Source: Desulfocicer vacuolatum DSM 3385 (GTDB taxonomy: Bacteria; Desulfobacterota; Desulfobacteria; Desulfobacterales; SURF-7). Taken from it: a stretch of DNA of 13,075 nucleotides. The stretch spans positions 1 through 13,075 of the forward strand of contig CAMBQS010000061.1 of the NCBI GenBank assembly GCA_945870015.1. Reading direction: 5' to 3'. Positions within the stretch are counted from its first letter, which is position 1; every line of letters starts with the position of its first letter. The notes under the pieces are model-generated. The model had not been told where the DNA came from and did no database searches. It saw nothing but the letters and a program-made list of their open reading frames with translations. Shown here in pieces: positions 6,861-13,075 of this stretch. Both the position numbers and the translations under genes were made by a program.

Positions 6861-6996
6861 TTGATGAAACCGTAAAAAGTCCCAATTCCGTCACTCCGGT
6901 GAAAACCGGAGTCCAGAAGTTATTGAGATGACTGGATTCCGGGTCAAGCCCGGAATGACAAGTAAGGCAATTTTTGACTTTTTACGAAACCATCAA
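6861..6996. mobile_element. 136-bp MITE-like / extended palindromic repeat with terminal inverted repeats
   Basis: Left end TTGATGAAACCGTAAAAAGTC (6861-6881) and right end GACTTTTTACGAAACCATCAA (6976-6996) form imperfect terminal inverted repeats. They share an exact 11-bp core CGTAAAAAGTC and the outer TTGATG. Inside are two perfect hairpins: ACTCCGGT-GAAA-ACCGGAGT (6893-6912, with a GNRA-type loop) and ATTCCGGG-TCAAG-CCCGGAAT (6936-6956). No coding capacity. The modular hairpins resemble intergenic REP/MITE families of Desulfobacterota. A transposase mobilising it would have to act in trans. No clear target-site duplication can be assigned. Confidence 0.7.
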
Positions 6997-7006
6997 AATT
7001 ATTATA

Positions 7007-7035
7007 TTGAAAAATTTTACCTGGTGATATATCAT
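7007..7035 (+). promoter_or_regulatory. Sigma-70-like promoter next to the MITE
   Basis: TTGAAA (7007-7012), a 17-base spacer, and TATCAT (7030-7035). Each hexamer has one mismatch to consensus and spacing is optimal. Transcription would start near 7042, 352 bases before the EAL-HDOD ATG, so it makes either a long leader or a separate short RNA. It lies 10 bp after the right end of the MITE. Confidence 0.45.
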
Positions 7036-7161
7036 ACAGAAACATTCAAATCTTGGCTCCGTATGGGCATCAGAATTATCAATCTATAACAATCTCTGTG
7101 ATTTTTTTGTTAAGAACCATAGCTGATCTGCACAAATAGCTACCGAGTGGAGAAAAATCAA

Positions 7162-7180
7162 AAAAAGGCACAGCCTTTTT
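7162..7180. terminator. Hairpin AAAAAGGC-ACA-GCCTTTTT
   Basis: A perfect 8-bp stem with a 3-base loop, rich in A/T except for three G:C pairs. It ends in five T on the plus strand and is symmetric, so it could act weakly in both directions. The low GC of the stem limits strength. Confidence 0.35.
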
Positions 7181-7184
7181 CCGG

Positions 7185-7213
7185 TCAGATGGTGATCTGG
7201 ATCTGATTTTTTT
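7185..7213 (+). terminator. Second hairpin with T7 tail
   Basis: TCAGAT (7185-7190) pairs with ATCTGA (7201-7206), immediately followed by seven T (7207-7213). An alternative stem CAGAT-GGTG-ATCTG (7186-7199) overlaps it, so the region can switch between two folds. This is the geometry of a weak intrinsic terminator or attenuator before the EAL-HDOD gene. Confidence 0.35.
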
Positions 7214-7286
7214 CCTGAATTTAAAAACCTCACAGAATCCATATGTTGACGTACCATATGATATTCTTTCCTTCATAAAAATAACC

Positions 7287-7306
7287 GAACAGCATATGTT
7301 CTGTTC
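7287..7306. promoter_or_regulatory. Operator-like inverted repeat GAACAG-N8-CTGTTC
   Basis: Perfect 6-bp arms separated by CATATGTT, about 90 bp before the EAL-HDOD start. A second overlapping symmetry GAACA-GCATA-TGTTC (7287-7301) uses the same left arm. A CATATG-N9-CATATG pair lies at 7240-7260. Likely binding site(s) for a dimeric regulator; the regulator is unknown. Confidence 0.35.
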
Positions 7307-7393
7307 TATCAGGTATCAGTAGGGATCTGTGATGATAAAATATCCCTTGAAGAGCTGAATAAAATGAACAAGTAGTTTCCTGGAGATGACATC

Positions 7394-8602
7394 ATGGATG
7401 CATTCATTGCACGGCAGCCGATTTTTGACCGCAAAAAATCTTTATTCGCCTATGAATTGCTTTTTCGGAATGGGCTTTCCAATTTCGTTCCGGATATTGA
7501 TGGTGATGTAGCCACCTCATCCCTGCTCTCCAGCAGCTTTTTCACGATCGGTATTGAACGGATAACCGGTGGCAGGAAAGCATTTATCAACTTCACGGAA
7601 AGTCTGATCATTCAGGAAGTTCCGCTTATGTTTCCACGCGAGACAACGGTGGTAGAAGTCCTTGAAGATGTCCGTCCCCTTGAAAGCGTATTGCTGGCGT
7701 TGAAAAAAATGTCTGAAAACGGATACTGTCTGGCCCTGGACGATTTTGTGTTTCAGAATGACCTGCAGCCCATGATTCAACTGGCGGATGTCATTAAAAT
7801 CGATTTCCGGCAGACATCCATCGCAGAAATCCGAAAACTGCTGGATTCATCCCATCTCAAAAATAAAAAACTGCTTGCTGAAAAAGTGGAAACCAACACG
7901 GAATTCAACCAAGCGTCTGAAATGGGTTTTGAATATTTTCAGGGCTATTTTTTCTGCAAACCGGAAATTATTCAAGGGAAAGAGATCTCCAGTTCCAGTA
8001 TCAGCCTGCTGCGGATTCTGGCTGAAGTGAATAAACCGGATTTCAGTTTTGATGAAATTGATAAGATGGTTGCAAAGGATTTATCGATTTCCTATAAACT
8101 CCTACGCTATATCAATTCTGCTTTTTTTAAAAGAAAAAATGAAATCACTTCCATGAAAAATGCTCTGGTTTATATGGGAGAAAAAGAACTTCGACGTTTC
8201 ATCTCCCTGATCACATTATCAAAAATCAGTGCGGATAAGCCTAGTGAGCTGATCCGCAATAGCTGCATCCGGGCGCGTTTCTGCGAACTTCTGGGAGGCA
8301 TCAGCGGTTGCGCGGAATCTCCGGATGCCCTGTTTACCCTTGGTTTATTTTCCAACATTGATGCCATTCTCGATCAGCCCATGACGGAAGTTATGAACCG
8401 CCTGCCGCTTTCAGAAAAAATCATCTCCGCACTGGTTGACAATACAGGCCCGCTGCATGCCTATCTTGAACTGGTAACGCATTATGAAAGAGGAGAATGG
8501 AACCGGATTCCTTCATTAACCAATTCCATTTGCGTAAAAGAAGAAGTCATTCCCGCGATCTATCTGGAAGCATGCAACTGGTCCAATGCTCTGACCAGCT
8601 AA
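7394..8602 (+). CDS. EAL-HDOD (YuxH-type) signalling protein
   Basis: 402 residues. The ATG at 7394 has GGAG at 7382-7385. Residues 1-~200 form an EAL-type barrel beginning FIARQPIFDRKKSLFAYELLFRN, with LALDDF (113-118), ADVIKID (131-137), AEKVET (162-167) and YFQGYFFCKP (181-190). The signature EAL/EVL is replaced by YELLFRN, and several metal-binding acidic residues of active phosphodiesterases are not evident, as is normal for this YuxH-like family. It is therefore probably a c-di-GMP-binding or purely structural domain rather than an active esterase. Residues ~201-400 form an HDOD domain (LLRILAEVNKPDFSFDEIDK, then SISYKLLRYINSAFF, then ITSMKNALVYMGEKELRRFI), an HD-fold without the catalytic HD pair. 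Such proteins act as signalling adaptors. It follows the hybrid kinase but is separated by 562 bases and a MITE, so it is likely a separate transcription unit. Confidence 0.9.
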   Translation: MDAFIARQPIFDRKKSLFAYELLFRNGLSNFVPDIDGDVATSSLLSSSFFTIGIERITGGRKAFINFTESLIIQEVPLMFPRETTVVEVLEDVRPLESVLLALKKMSENGYCLALDDFVFQNDLQPMIQLADVIKIDFRQTSIAEIRKLLDSSHLKNKKLLAEKVETNTEFNQASEMGFEYFQGYFFCKPEIIQGKEISSSSISLLRILAEVNKPDFSFDEIDKMVAKDLSISYKLLRYINSAFFKRKNEITSMKNALVYMGEKELRRFISLITLSKISADKPSELIRNSCIRARFCELLGGISGCAESPDALFTLGLFSNIDAILDQPMTEVMNRLPLSEKIISALVDNTGPLHAYLELVTHYERGEWNRIPSLTNSICVKEEVIPAIYLEACNWSNALTS

Positions 8603-8691
8603 CCTTGATCATATTATATTGTATCTTGATTCTCCTTTTCATTTAATGTACACGGTTACGCATAATCACAAATCAAGGTTTGACCCCAATC

Positions 8692-10086
8692 ATGACCCAA
8701 AAAAACGATACTGAATCCGGCGCGGTGATCCTGTTTGTAATCAGCGCCGTGCAGTTTCTGACCCCCTTCATGCTGTCTGCCGTAGGTGTAGCCCTTCCAT
8801 CCATCGGCAGGGAATTTTCAGCCAGTGCAGTTCAGCTTGGACTGGTGGAGACCGTTTATATTCTGGCCTTTTCCCTTTTTCTTCTGCCTGCCGGCCGGAT
8901 GGGGGATATCTACGGAAGAAAACGGATCTTCATCATCGGTATTCTGGTCTTTACCATGGGAACCATAATGGTATCCATGGCCTTTACCATCAAAAGCTTT
9001 ATCCTGTTCCGCTTTTTTCAGGGAAGCGGCGGGGCCATGATCTCCGGCACAAGCGTGGCCATTCTTTCCTCTGTGTTTCCTCCTGAAAAACGGGGAAGGG
9101 CCATGGGCATCATTGTGGGCTGTACATATCTTGGCCTGTCTCTGGGACCGGTGCTATCCGGATTTATGGTCACCCATCTTGGATGGCGCTGGATTTTCTA
9201 CCTGGGTGTGCTGATCGAGCTTTTCTGTCTGGCATTGACCCTTCTGAAACTCAAAGGGGAATGGGCCGAAGCACGGGGAGAACGATATGACAGAATCGGA
9301 GCCTTGCTGTATTGCGTTTCCCTGTTCTGTCTGATCTACGGAACCCTGAACCAGAAAAACGGCGGTGGATATCACCTGCTCACCGCTTCAGGGGGAGCGG
9401 GTCTTGTCCTTTTTTTTCTTTATGAATACCGATGTTCTTCACCGATCCTGGATGTGAACCTGATTCTCCATAACCGGGTATTTGCCTTGAGCAATCTGGC
9501 TACCCTGATCAATTACGCCGCATCCTTTGGCATCGCATTTTTTTTCAGTCTGTACCTTCAGGTGATCCGGGGGTTTTCTCCCCAGATGGCCGGAATGATT
9601 CTGATCATTCAACCCGTGGTTCAGACCATTTTATCCCCGGTGTTCGGCCGTTTATCCGATACGATTTCTCCTCCGGGGCTGGCCACGGCAGGGATGGTAG
9701 TGTGTGTATCAGGCCTAGGGGTGGCATCTCAGGTTCATGCTGCCACACCCATTCCCGTAATCATGGGCATGCTGGCCCTCATGGGTCTGGGATTCAGCCT
9801 GTTTGCCTCACCCAACACCACCACCATCATGGGCAGTGTAACTCCCCGGCAATACGGAGTTGCATCCAGTTTTCTGGCCACCATGCGGACCTTAGGCATG
9901 CTGAGCTGCATGACCGTTATCACATTGACCTTCCATTATTATATGGGAGATCAACCCGTGAACGATCAAACCCGGGACGCTTTTCTCAACAGCATGCATG
10001 TCAGCATGGTGACCTTCTGCTGCCTCTGTATTGTGGGTGTGTTCTTTTCCCTGGGGCGTCTGAAACAGAAAACCAAGACCATATGA
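8692..10086 (+). CDS. DHA2-type MFS transporter (EmrB/QacA-like, about 14 membrane helices)
   Basis: 464 residues from the ATG at 8692. An in-frame TTG at 8680 would add four residues. The only nearby ribosome-like AAGG (8675-8678) is 13 bases from the ATG but one base from the TTG, so I prefer the ATG despite a weak site. Motif A is GRMGDIYGRKR (68-78) after helix 2. The drug:H+ antiporter motif C lies in helix 5 as GCTYLGLSLGPVLSGF (143-158). LGWRWIFYLGV (163-173) and SPNTTTIMGSVTPRQYGVAS (373-392) are typical of the DHA2 branch. I count about 14 hydrophobic segments. The inner-membrane proton-driven export role is family knowledge; the substrate is unknown. There is no HlyD/EmrA-type adaptor gene alongside. 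It ends 17 bp from the convergent OYE gene. Confidence 0.88.
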   Translation: MTQKNDTESGAVILFVISAVQFLTPFMLSAVGVALPSIGREFSASAVQLGLVETVYILAFSLFLLPAGRMGDIYGRKRIFIIGILVFTMGTIMVSMAFTIKSFILFRFFQGSGGAMISGTSVAILSSVFPPEKRGRAMGIIVGCTYLGLSLGPVLSGFMVTHLGWRWIFYLGVLIELFCLALTLLKLKGEWAEARGERYDRIGALLYCVSLFCLIYGTLNQKNGGGYHLLTASGGAGLVLFFLYEYRCSSPILDVNLILHNRVFALSNLATLINYAASFGIAFFFSLYLQVIRGFSPQMAGMILIIQPVVQTILSPVFGRLSDTISPPGLATAGMVVCVSGLGVASQVHAATPIPVIMGMLALMGLGFSLFASPNTTTIMGSVTPRQYGVASSFLATMRTLGMLSCMTVITLTFHYYMGDQPVNDQTRDAFLNSMHVSMVTFCCLCIVGVFFSLGRLKQKTKTI

Positions 10087-10103
10087 TCCGGGCTATAAAA
10101 ATA

Positions 10104-11246
10104 TCAGGCCGAGCGATCCCCCAGAGAACTCATGAATTTCATGATCTCTTTCTGCACGGTTTTTTCTTCTTCCCCGAGTGTAAAAAAACATTTTGTGCCG
10201 CTGGGGTTGAAACATCCGTTGCAGGCGATACATTCAGCATCCCTTCTGTCACCTTCCATCCATCTTTTGACCAGTCCTGGTTCACGAATCAAAGGGCGTG
10301 ACATGGATATGGCCGCGATATCGGTTTCGAAAAGAATCTGATCAATGGAATTAATACTTCGGAGTCCTCCCACCAGAATGACGGAAGCATCGACTTCCAC
10401 TGCCAACTGCTTTGCATATTCAAGATGGTAGGCTGCATGCTTTTTGGACCGGGATGGCAGATATTTTCCGGAAAGGGTTCCCCCGCTCACTTCAATGGCA
10501 TCGATTCCATTCCTGGCCAGTTCTTTTGCAATAACCAGAAAATCCTCCGGATTCAATCCCTTTCCGGCTGGATGGAAATCAGAGCAGTTCAACTTGATCC
10601 ATACCGGAAAATCCTTACCGCATCTGGTTTTAATTTCATGTAAAATTTCCAGAATGATGCGGGAGTTCTTCAGCGGGTTTCCGCCGTAGGCGTCGGTTCG
10701 TTTGTTGCAGACCGGGCTTACGAACTGACTGAGGAGATATCCGTGGGCTGCATGAATCTGCACGCCATCGAATCCGGCTTTTTGCGTTCTGGAAGCGGCT
10801 TCGCCAAACTCCGTAACCAGATCATGAATCTGATCCTCTGTAAAGGGAACGGGTTTGATTCCGCTGATGGGATCAACCACATCAGAAGGGCCATACACCG
10901 GGCCCCTTGCCGGTGCAAACAGTTGCGCTCCGGCATGGTTGAGCTGAGCCACAATTTTTGTGCCATGCTCATGTACGGTCTGGGCCAGTTTCTCCATGCC
11001 CGGTATGGATGTGTCATCTGTGATGACCACTGTTCCTTTTGCAGGATTGTCGGTCTTTGAAACACAGAAATAACCGGTGATGATCAAACCGACCGCCCCT
11101 TTTGCCAGCTCGCGATGCATATCCAGAATCCGGTCGCTGACCTTTTTATCTTTTGCCGTTCCTTCAAAGGTAGCAGATCGAACCATTCTGTTTTTCACTT
11201 CAATCCCGCCGACCGTTGCCTGTTCAAAAGCTTTCTTTGCTGCCAT
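10104..11246 (-). CDS. NADH:flavin oxidoreductase, old-yellow-enzyme family, with C-terminal cysteine cluster
   Basis: 380 residues. The ATG (complement of 11244-11246) has a strong AGGAGGAGGAG ribosome region. This is a single TIM-barrel OYE domain: KNRMVRSATFEG at the flavin-binding N-terminus, AQLNHAGAQ (100-108), VQIHAAHGYLLSQFVSP (162-178) with the substrate-binding pair His165/His168, NKRTDAYGG (181-189), SRIILEI, IKLN, and ILVGGLRS / ISMSRPLIREP (290-297, 313-323) for FMN phosphate. It lacks the second NAD(P)/FAD domain of 2,4-dienoyl-CoA reductase and trimethylamine dehydrogenase, yet carries C339-x2-C342-x2-C345-x7-C353 after the barrel, where those enzymes bind [4Fe-4S]. Enzymes of this family reduce activated C=C bonds. 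Substrate unknown. It lies 73 bp downstream of the dehydrogenase on the same strand, so it is likely second in an operon. Confidence 0.92.
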   Translation of the reverse strand: MAAKKAFEQATVGGIEVKNRMVRSATFEGTAKDKKVSDRILDMHRELAKGAVGLIITGYFCVSKTDNPAKGTVVITDDTSIPGMEKLAQTVHEHGTKIVAQLNHAGAQLFAPARGPVYGPSDVVDPISGIKPVPFTEDQIHDLVTEFGEAASRTQKAGFDGVQIHAAHGYLLSQFVSPVCNKRTDAYGGNPLKNSRIILEILHEIKTRCGKDFPVWIKLNCSDFHPAGKGLNPEDFLVIAKELARNGIDAIEVSGGTLSGKYLPSRSKKHAAYHLEYAKQLAVEVDASVILVGGLRSINSIDQILFETDIAAISMSRPLIREPGLVKRWMEGDRRDAECIACNGCFNPSGTKCFFTLGEEEKTVQKEIMKFMSSLGDRSA

Positions 11247-11319
11247 ATTTTCTCCTCCTCCTGTCTGGTTACGGATGATCCTTACAGAATCGATTTCAGG
11301 ATCGATCCGGTAGTCATTC

Positions 11320-12360
11320 TTAATGGTAGATAAAAGGCCGTATCAGCACCTTCATGTTTTTTTGATTTTTCAGGCCAAACTGTTCAAAGGTATGCTGAAC
11401 CTTCTCCAACTGGATTTCACTGGTGACAAGCGCTTCGATGGATATTTTCTTTTTGGACAGGAAATCGATGGTCAGATCGAATTCAGACGGCACATAAGCA
11501 AATGCAGCCTTGATCGTCAGCTCTTTCATGGTAACGGTTAATGTGGGGACAGACTGTGGACGAAAACTGATGCCCGCCATAACAAGCCTGCCGCTTGTTT
11601 TCAGTGAGGAGATTGCGGTTTGAATTCCCGCTTCCGCAGCCGATGTTTCAATGGCGACATCTGCGCCGCCGCAGGTTATTTTTCGGATCTTTTTATTGAT
11701 ATCCGTGTCCGTTGCATCCAGCACCTGATCAAAAAAACCCTGTTCCTTTGAAAAAGCAATTCGATATACATCCGGTTCGCTCAGCACCACAAATCCAGCG
11801 CCATGGATCCTGGCCCATACTGCACACAACACACCGATGGGACCGCCGCCGGTAATCAGGACAGAATCCCCGATCCGGATATCGGCAAGCGTAACCGCAT
11901 GCAATGCAACAGAAGCCGGCTCAATCAGGGCTGCTTCTTTTTCACTGACCGTATCCGGCAATTTTCGAACCATGTCCGGCCGGACAGAGATATATTCCGC
12001 ATAGGCGCCCGGACTGTTGTTTCCGGGATTCGGTCTTTTCAGGCCATCCATGCATATATTTGAATGACTGCTCATGCAATTTTTACAGACCCCGCATGGG
12101 TTAATAGAAAGCGCTGTCACCCGCTCCCCTTTTTTCAGATCCTGCCGGTTACCCGGATCATGAACCATGCCGCAGAACTCATGGCCCATGATGAGACCCG
12201 GCAGGCCATCCATGCCCACACCCAGTTCCCAGTAATGCAGGTCTGAGCCACAGATACCGCAGGCAGTTACCCGGATAATAACATTCTTTCCGTCGGATTC
12301 CGGATTCTTTACATGGATCAGATCCAGTTTTTTCGGCCCGGACAGTATGACCGCTCGCAT
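11320..12360 (-). CDS. Zinc-dependent alcohol/polyol dehydrogenase (MDR superfamily)
   Basis: 346 residues. The ATG (complement of 12358-12360) follows GGAGAAGGAG. Catalytic zinc ligands are Cys37 (in CGICGSDLHYW), His60 and Glu61 (GHEFCG), and Glu147 (IEPASVALHA). The structural zinc site is Cys89, Cys92, Cys95 and Cys103 (NPCGVCKNC...NIC). The Rossmann NAD(P) motif is ITGGGPIG (169-176). The pattern 'CGICGSDLHYW' is closest to sorbitol/threonine/butanediol-type dehydrogenases. It oxidises an alcohol or reduces a ketone or aldehyde; the substrate cannot be told from sequence alone. It is first gene of a likely two-gene operon with the OYE flavoenzyme, which suggests linked redox steps on one compound. 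Confidence 0.92.
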   Translation of the reverse strand: MRAVILSGPKKLDLIHVKNPESDGKNVIIRVTACGICGSDLHYWELGVGMDGLPGLIMGHEFCGMVHDPGNRQDLKKGERVTALSINPCGVCKNCMSSHSNICMDGLKRPNPGNNSPGAYAEYISVRPDMVRKLPDTVSEKEAALIEPASVALHAVTLADIRIGDSVLITGGGPIGVLCAVWARIHGAGFVVLSEPDVYRIAFSKEQGFFDQVLDATDTDINKKIRKITCGGADVAIETSAAEAGIQTAISSLKTSGRLVMAGISFRPQSVPTLTVTMKELTIKAAFAYVPSEFDLTIDFLSKKKISIEALVTSEIQLEKVQHTFEQFGLKNQKNMKVLIRPFIYH

Positions 12361-12441
12361 GATATCGCTCCTTCTCCTATAATTTGTTGATCTTTTCCAT
12401 TCGGCAAAAAGGGTAATAAATACTGAACATTTGTTAAGTTT

Positions 12442-12470
12442 ATTATAACATTATTTCAAGTAGATGAAAA
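12442..12470 (-). promoter_or_regulatory. Probable promoter of the dehydrogenase-OYE operon
   Basis: On the minus strand, a perfect -10 TATAAT (complement of 12442-12447) is preceded, after a 17-base spacer, by TTTTCA (complement of 12465-12470), four of six at -35. Transcription would start near 12435, giving a leader of about 75 bases. The symmetric AACATTTGTT (12426-12435) overlaps the start point and could be an operator. Confidence 0.45.
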
Positions 12471-12571
12471 TTTCAATATGCTTTTTCATGGTAAGGGGGC
12501 CAACCGGTTCCTCCAGGGGCTGAATCATGTGCAAAAGACAGACGGAGTCCGCTTTATTTTGTTGCAGTTCA

Positions 12572-12601
12572 CCCTGAATATCGTTACTATTTGGTTCAGG
12601 G
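12572..12601. promoter_or_regulatory. Inverted repeat CCCTGAA...TTCAGGG
   Basis: Perfect 7-bp arms (12572-12578 and 12595-12601) with 16 bases between, in the leader or promoter zone of the SDR gene. It could be an operator with roughly two-turn half-site spacing, or a leader hairpin. Evidence is symmetry and position only. Confidence 0.3.
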
Positions 12602-12685
12602 AAAAGCACGCTCATTCCTTTTAAAAGAATCATGTGCTTCTCTACCCTTAATGGATTCAACAAACAATACAGGCTGTTCTGCAAA

Positions 12686-13075
12686 ATGAACGAAAATAAA
12701 AAATCAGTAACACCAGTTCTGGTGACCGGTGCGACCGGGTATGTAGGTGGACGGCTTGTTCCGCTGCTTCTGGGAAGCGGGTACCGCGTCCGCGCCATGA
12801 GCCGATCCCTTCAGAAACTTCAGGCAAGACCGTGGGCCAATCACCCTCATGTGGAACTGGTAAAGGCCGATGCCCTCGATACCGAATCGCTGAGTCTTGC
12901 GGTCAAGGGATGCCGGGCTATCTATTATCTGGTACACTCCATGAATTCAGAAACCGCTTCGTTTGCAGAAACCGACCGCCGCGCTTCTCAAAACATGGTC
13001 GAGGCTGCTTCCAAAGAAGGTGTGGAACGGATGATCTACCTGGGCGGGTTGGGGGAAATGAATCAGGCCAAACTG
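12686..13075 (+). CDS. N-terminal part of atypical SDR / NmrA-like NAD(P)-binding protein (YbjT-type)
   Basis: 130 residues are visible; the frame is open at the right edge. It begins MNENKKSVTPVLVTGATGYV, with the dinucleotide-binding motif TGATGYVGGR (14-23). Then come VRAMSR (35-40), a likely coenzyme-discriminating end of strand 2, KADALD, YYLVHSMNS, a helix with TDRRASQNMVEAA, and MIYLGGLGE. The combination 'YLVHSM' plus 'YLGGLG' is typical of extended/atypical SDR proteins annotated as NAD(P)H-binding or epimerase-like, which are often followed by a DUF2867 domain. The start is uncertain: ATG 12686 has a poor ribosome site, and an in-frame ATG at 12632 would add 18 residues but also lacks one and overlaps the repeats. 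It is divergent from the dehydrogenase operon. Substrate unknown. Confidence 0.8.
   Translation, partial: MNENKKSVTPVLVTGATGYVGGRLVPLLLGSGYRVRAMSRSLQKLQARPWANHPHVELVKADALDTESLSLAVKGCRAIYYLVHSMNSETASFAETDRRASQNMVEAASKEGVERMIYLGGLGEMNQAKL

Larger units (their letters stand above)
7042..7213 (+). ncRNA. Candidate small RNA or terminated leader upstream of the EAL-HDOD gene
   Basis: The segment lies between the promoter at 7007-7035 and a hairpin followed by seven T (7207-7213), giving a transcript of about 172 bases. I do not recognise a known riboswitch; a c-di-GMP GEMM consensus is not apparent. The call rests only on promoter-plus-terminator geometry. Confidence 0.22.
6832..7393. other. Intergenic region between the kinase and the EAL-HDOD gene
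   Basis: No credible protein gene; the minus-strand frame across 7079-7276 has no protein-like pattern. It holds a MITE-like element (6861-6996), a good promoter (7007-7035), two terminator-like hairpins (7162-7180 and 7185-7213), three CATATG sites (7240, 7255, 7293) and a 20-bp operator-like inverted repeat (7287-7306). The length and density of signals suggest a regulated or RNA-encoding region. Confidence 0.6.
12361..12685. other. Divergent promoter region between the dehydrogenase operon and the SDR gene
   Basis: No separate gene is supported; a minus-strand frame covering 12451-12798 is antisense to the SDR start and has no recognisable pattern. It contains a minus-strand promoter at 12442-12470, a small symmetric AACATTTGTT (12426-12435) near its start point, an inverted repeat at 12572-12601, and an 11-bp direct repeat GAATCATGTGC at 12522-12532 and 12627-12637. 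Confidence 0.5.

Noticed and set aside
7042..7213. c-di-GMP (GEMM) riboswitch ahead of the EAL-HDOD gene
   Set aside because: The conserved GEMM core sequences are not visible; only promoter and hairpin geometry supports an RNA element.
7246..7279. Promoter with TTGACG at 7246-7251
   Set aside because: No acceptable -10 at 16-18 bases; the nearest AT-rich hexamer is 22 bases away.
7287..7301. LexA box GAAC...GTTC
   Set aside because: The spacing (GAAC-N7-GTTC) does not match the well-known LexA consensus GAAC-N4-GTTC or the direct-repeat GTTC-N7-GTTC, and no SOS gene is near.
9702..10301. 199-residue plus-strand frame spanning the end of the transporter and the OYE gene
   Set aside because: It is in a different frame from the transporter, His/Gly/Cys-biased and crosses two convergent genes; a shadow frame.
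12451..12937. Minus-strand frames antisense to the SDR start
   Set aside because: No ribosome site or recognisable motif; the plus-strand TGATGYVGG protein explains the region.

Overview
The window looks like a chromosomal segment from a moderate-GC Gram-negative bacterium. It is most plausibly a Desulfobacterota (Desulfobacterales-like) organism. The basis is gene style: a large multi-PAS hybrid histidine kinase, an EAL-HDOD protein, a CsgG-like protein with a C-terminal beta-sandwich domain, a single-domain old-yellow-enzyme oxidoreductase with a C-terminal cysteine cluster, and intergenic REP/MITE-type repeats of the 'tccgg...ccggaatgac' kind. No rRNA, tRNA, CRISPR array, transposase or phage gene is visible. 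The taxonomic guess is an inference.

Layout. (1) 1-792, minus strand: a modified-DNA-restriction type protein (EVE/PUA-like N-terminus, zinc ribbon, DUF3883 nuclease-like C-terminus). It is broken by a frameshift near a five-base G/C run and runs off the left edge. (2) 793-1397: a gene-free stretch with a small palindrome, two imperfect tandem copies of a ~40-bp repeat and a decayed REP-like palindromic element. (3) 1398-3063, plus strand: a two-gene envelope unit, an exported Sel1-repeat protein followed 19 bp later by an exported CsgG-like protein with a Lys/Thr/Ala-rich linker and a C-terminal Ig-like domain. (4) 3090-3503, minus strand: a small GNAT-like protein, convergent with the envelope unit. 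(5) 3504-3813: a regulatory region with overlapping inverted repeats and a near-consensus sigma-70 promoter. (6) 3814-6831, plus: a 1005-residue membrane hybrid histidine kinase (Cache-like sensor, three PAS domains, HisKA, HATPase, REC). (7) 6832-7393: a 136-bp MITE-like element followed at once by a good promoter, two terminator-like hairpins and operator-like inverted repeats. (8) 7394-8602, plus: an EAL-HDOD (YuxH-type) signalling protein. (9) 8692-10086, plus: a DHA2-type MFS transporter. (10) 12360 down to 10104, minus: a zinc alcohol dehydrogenase then an OYE-family flavin oxidoreductase, probably one operon, ending tail-to-tail with the transporter. (11) 12686 to the right edge, plus: the N-terminus of an atypical SDR/NmrA-like NAD(P)-binding protein, divergent from the dehydrogenase operon.

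How they may work together. The kinase and the EAL-HDOD protein are two neighbouring signalling genes with no separate response regulator between them. The oxidoreductase/dehydrogenase pair and the facing exporter could deal with small electrophilic or carbonyl compounds, but only gene context supports that. The most unusual material is non-coding: the MITE abutting a promoter, with a possible terminated leader or small RNA (about 7042-7213) ahead of the EAL-HDOD gene, and the repeat cluster at 830-1210. I did not find a convincing complete new multi-gene system.
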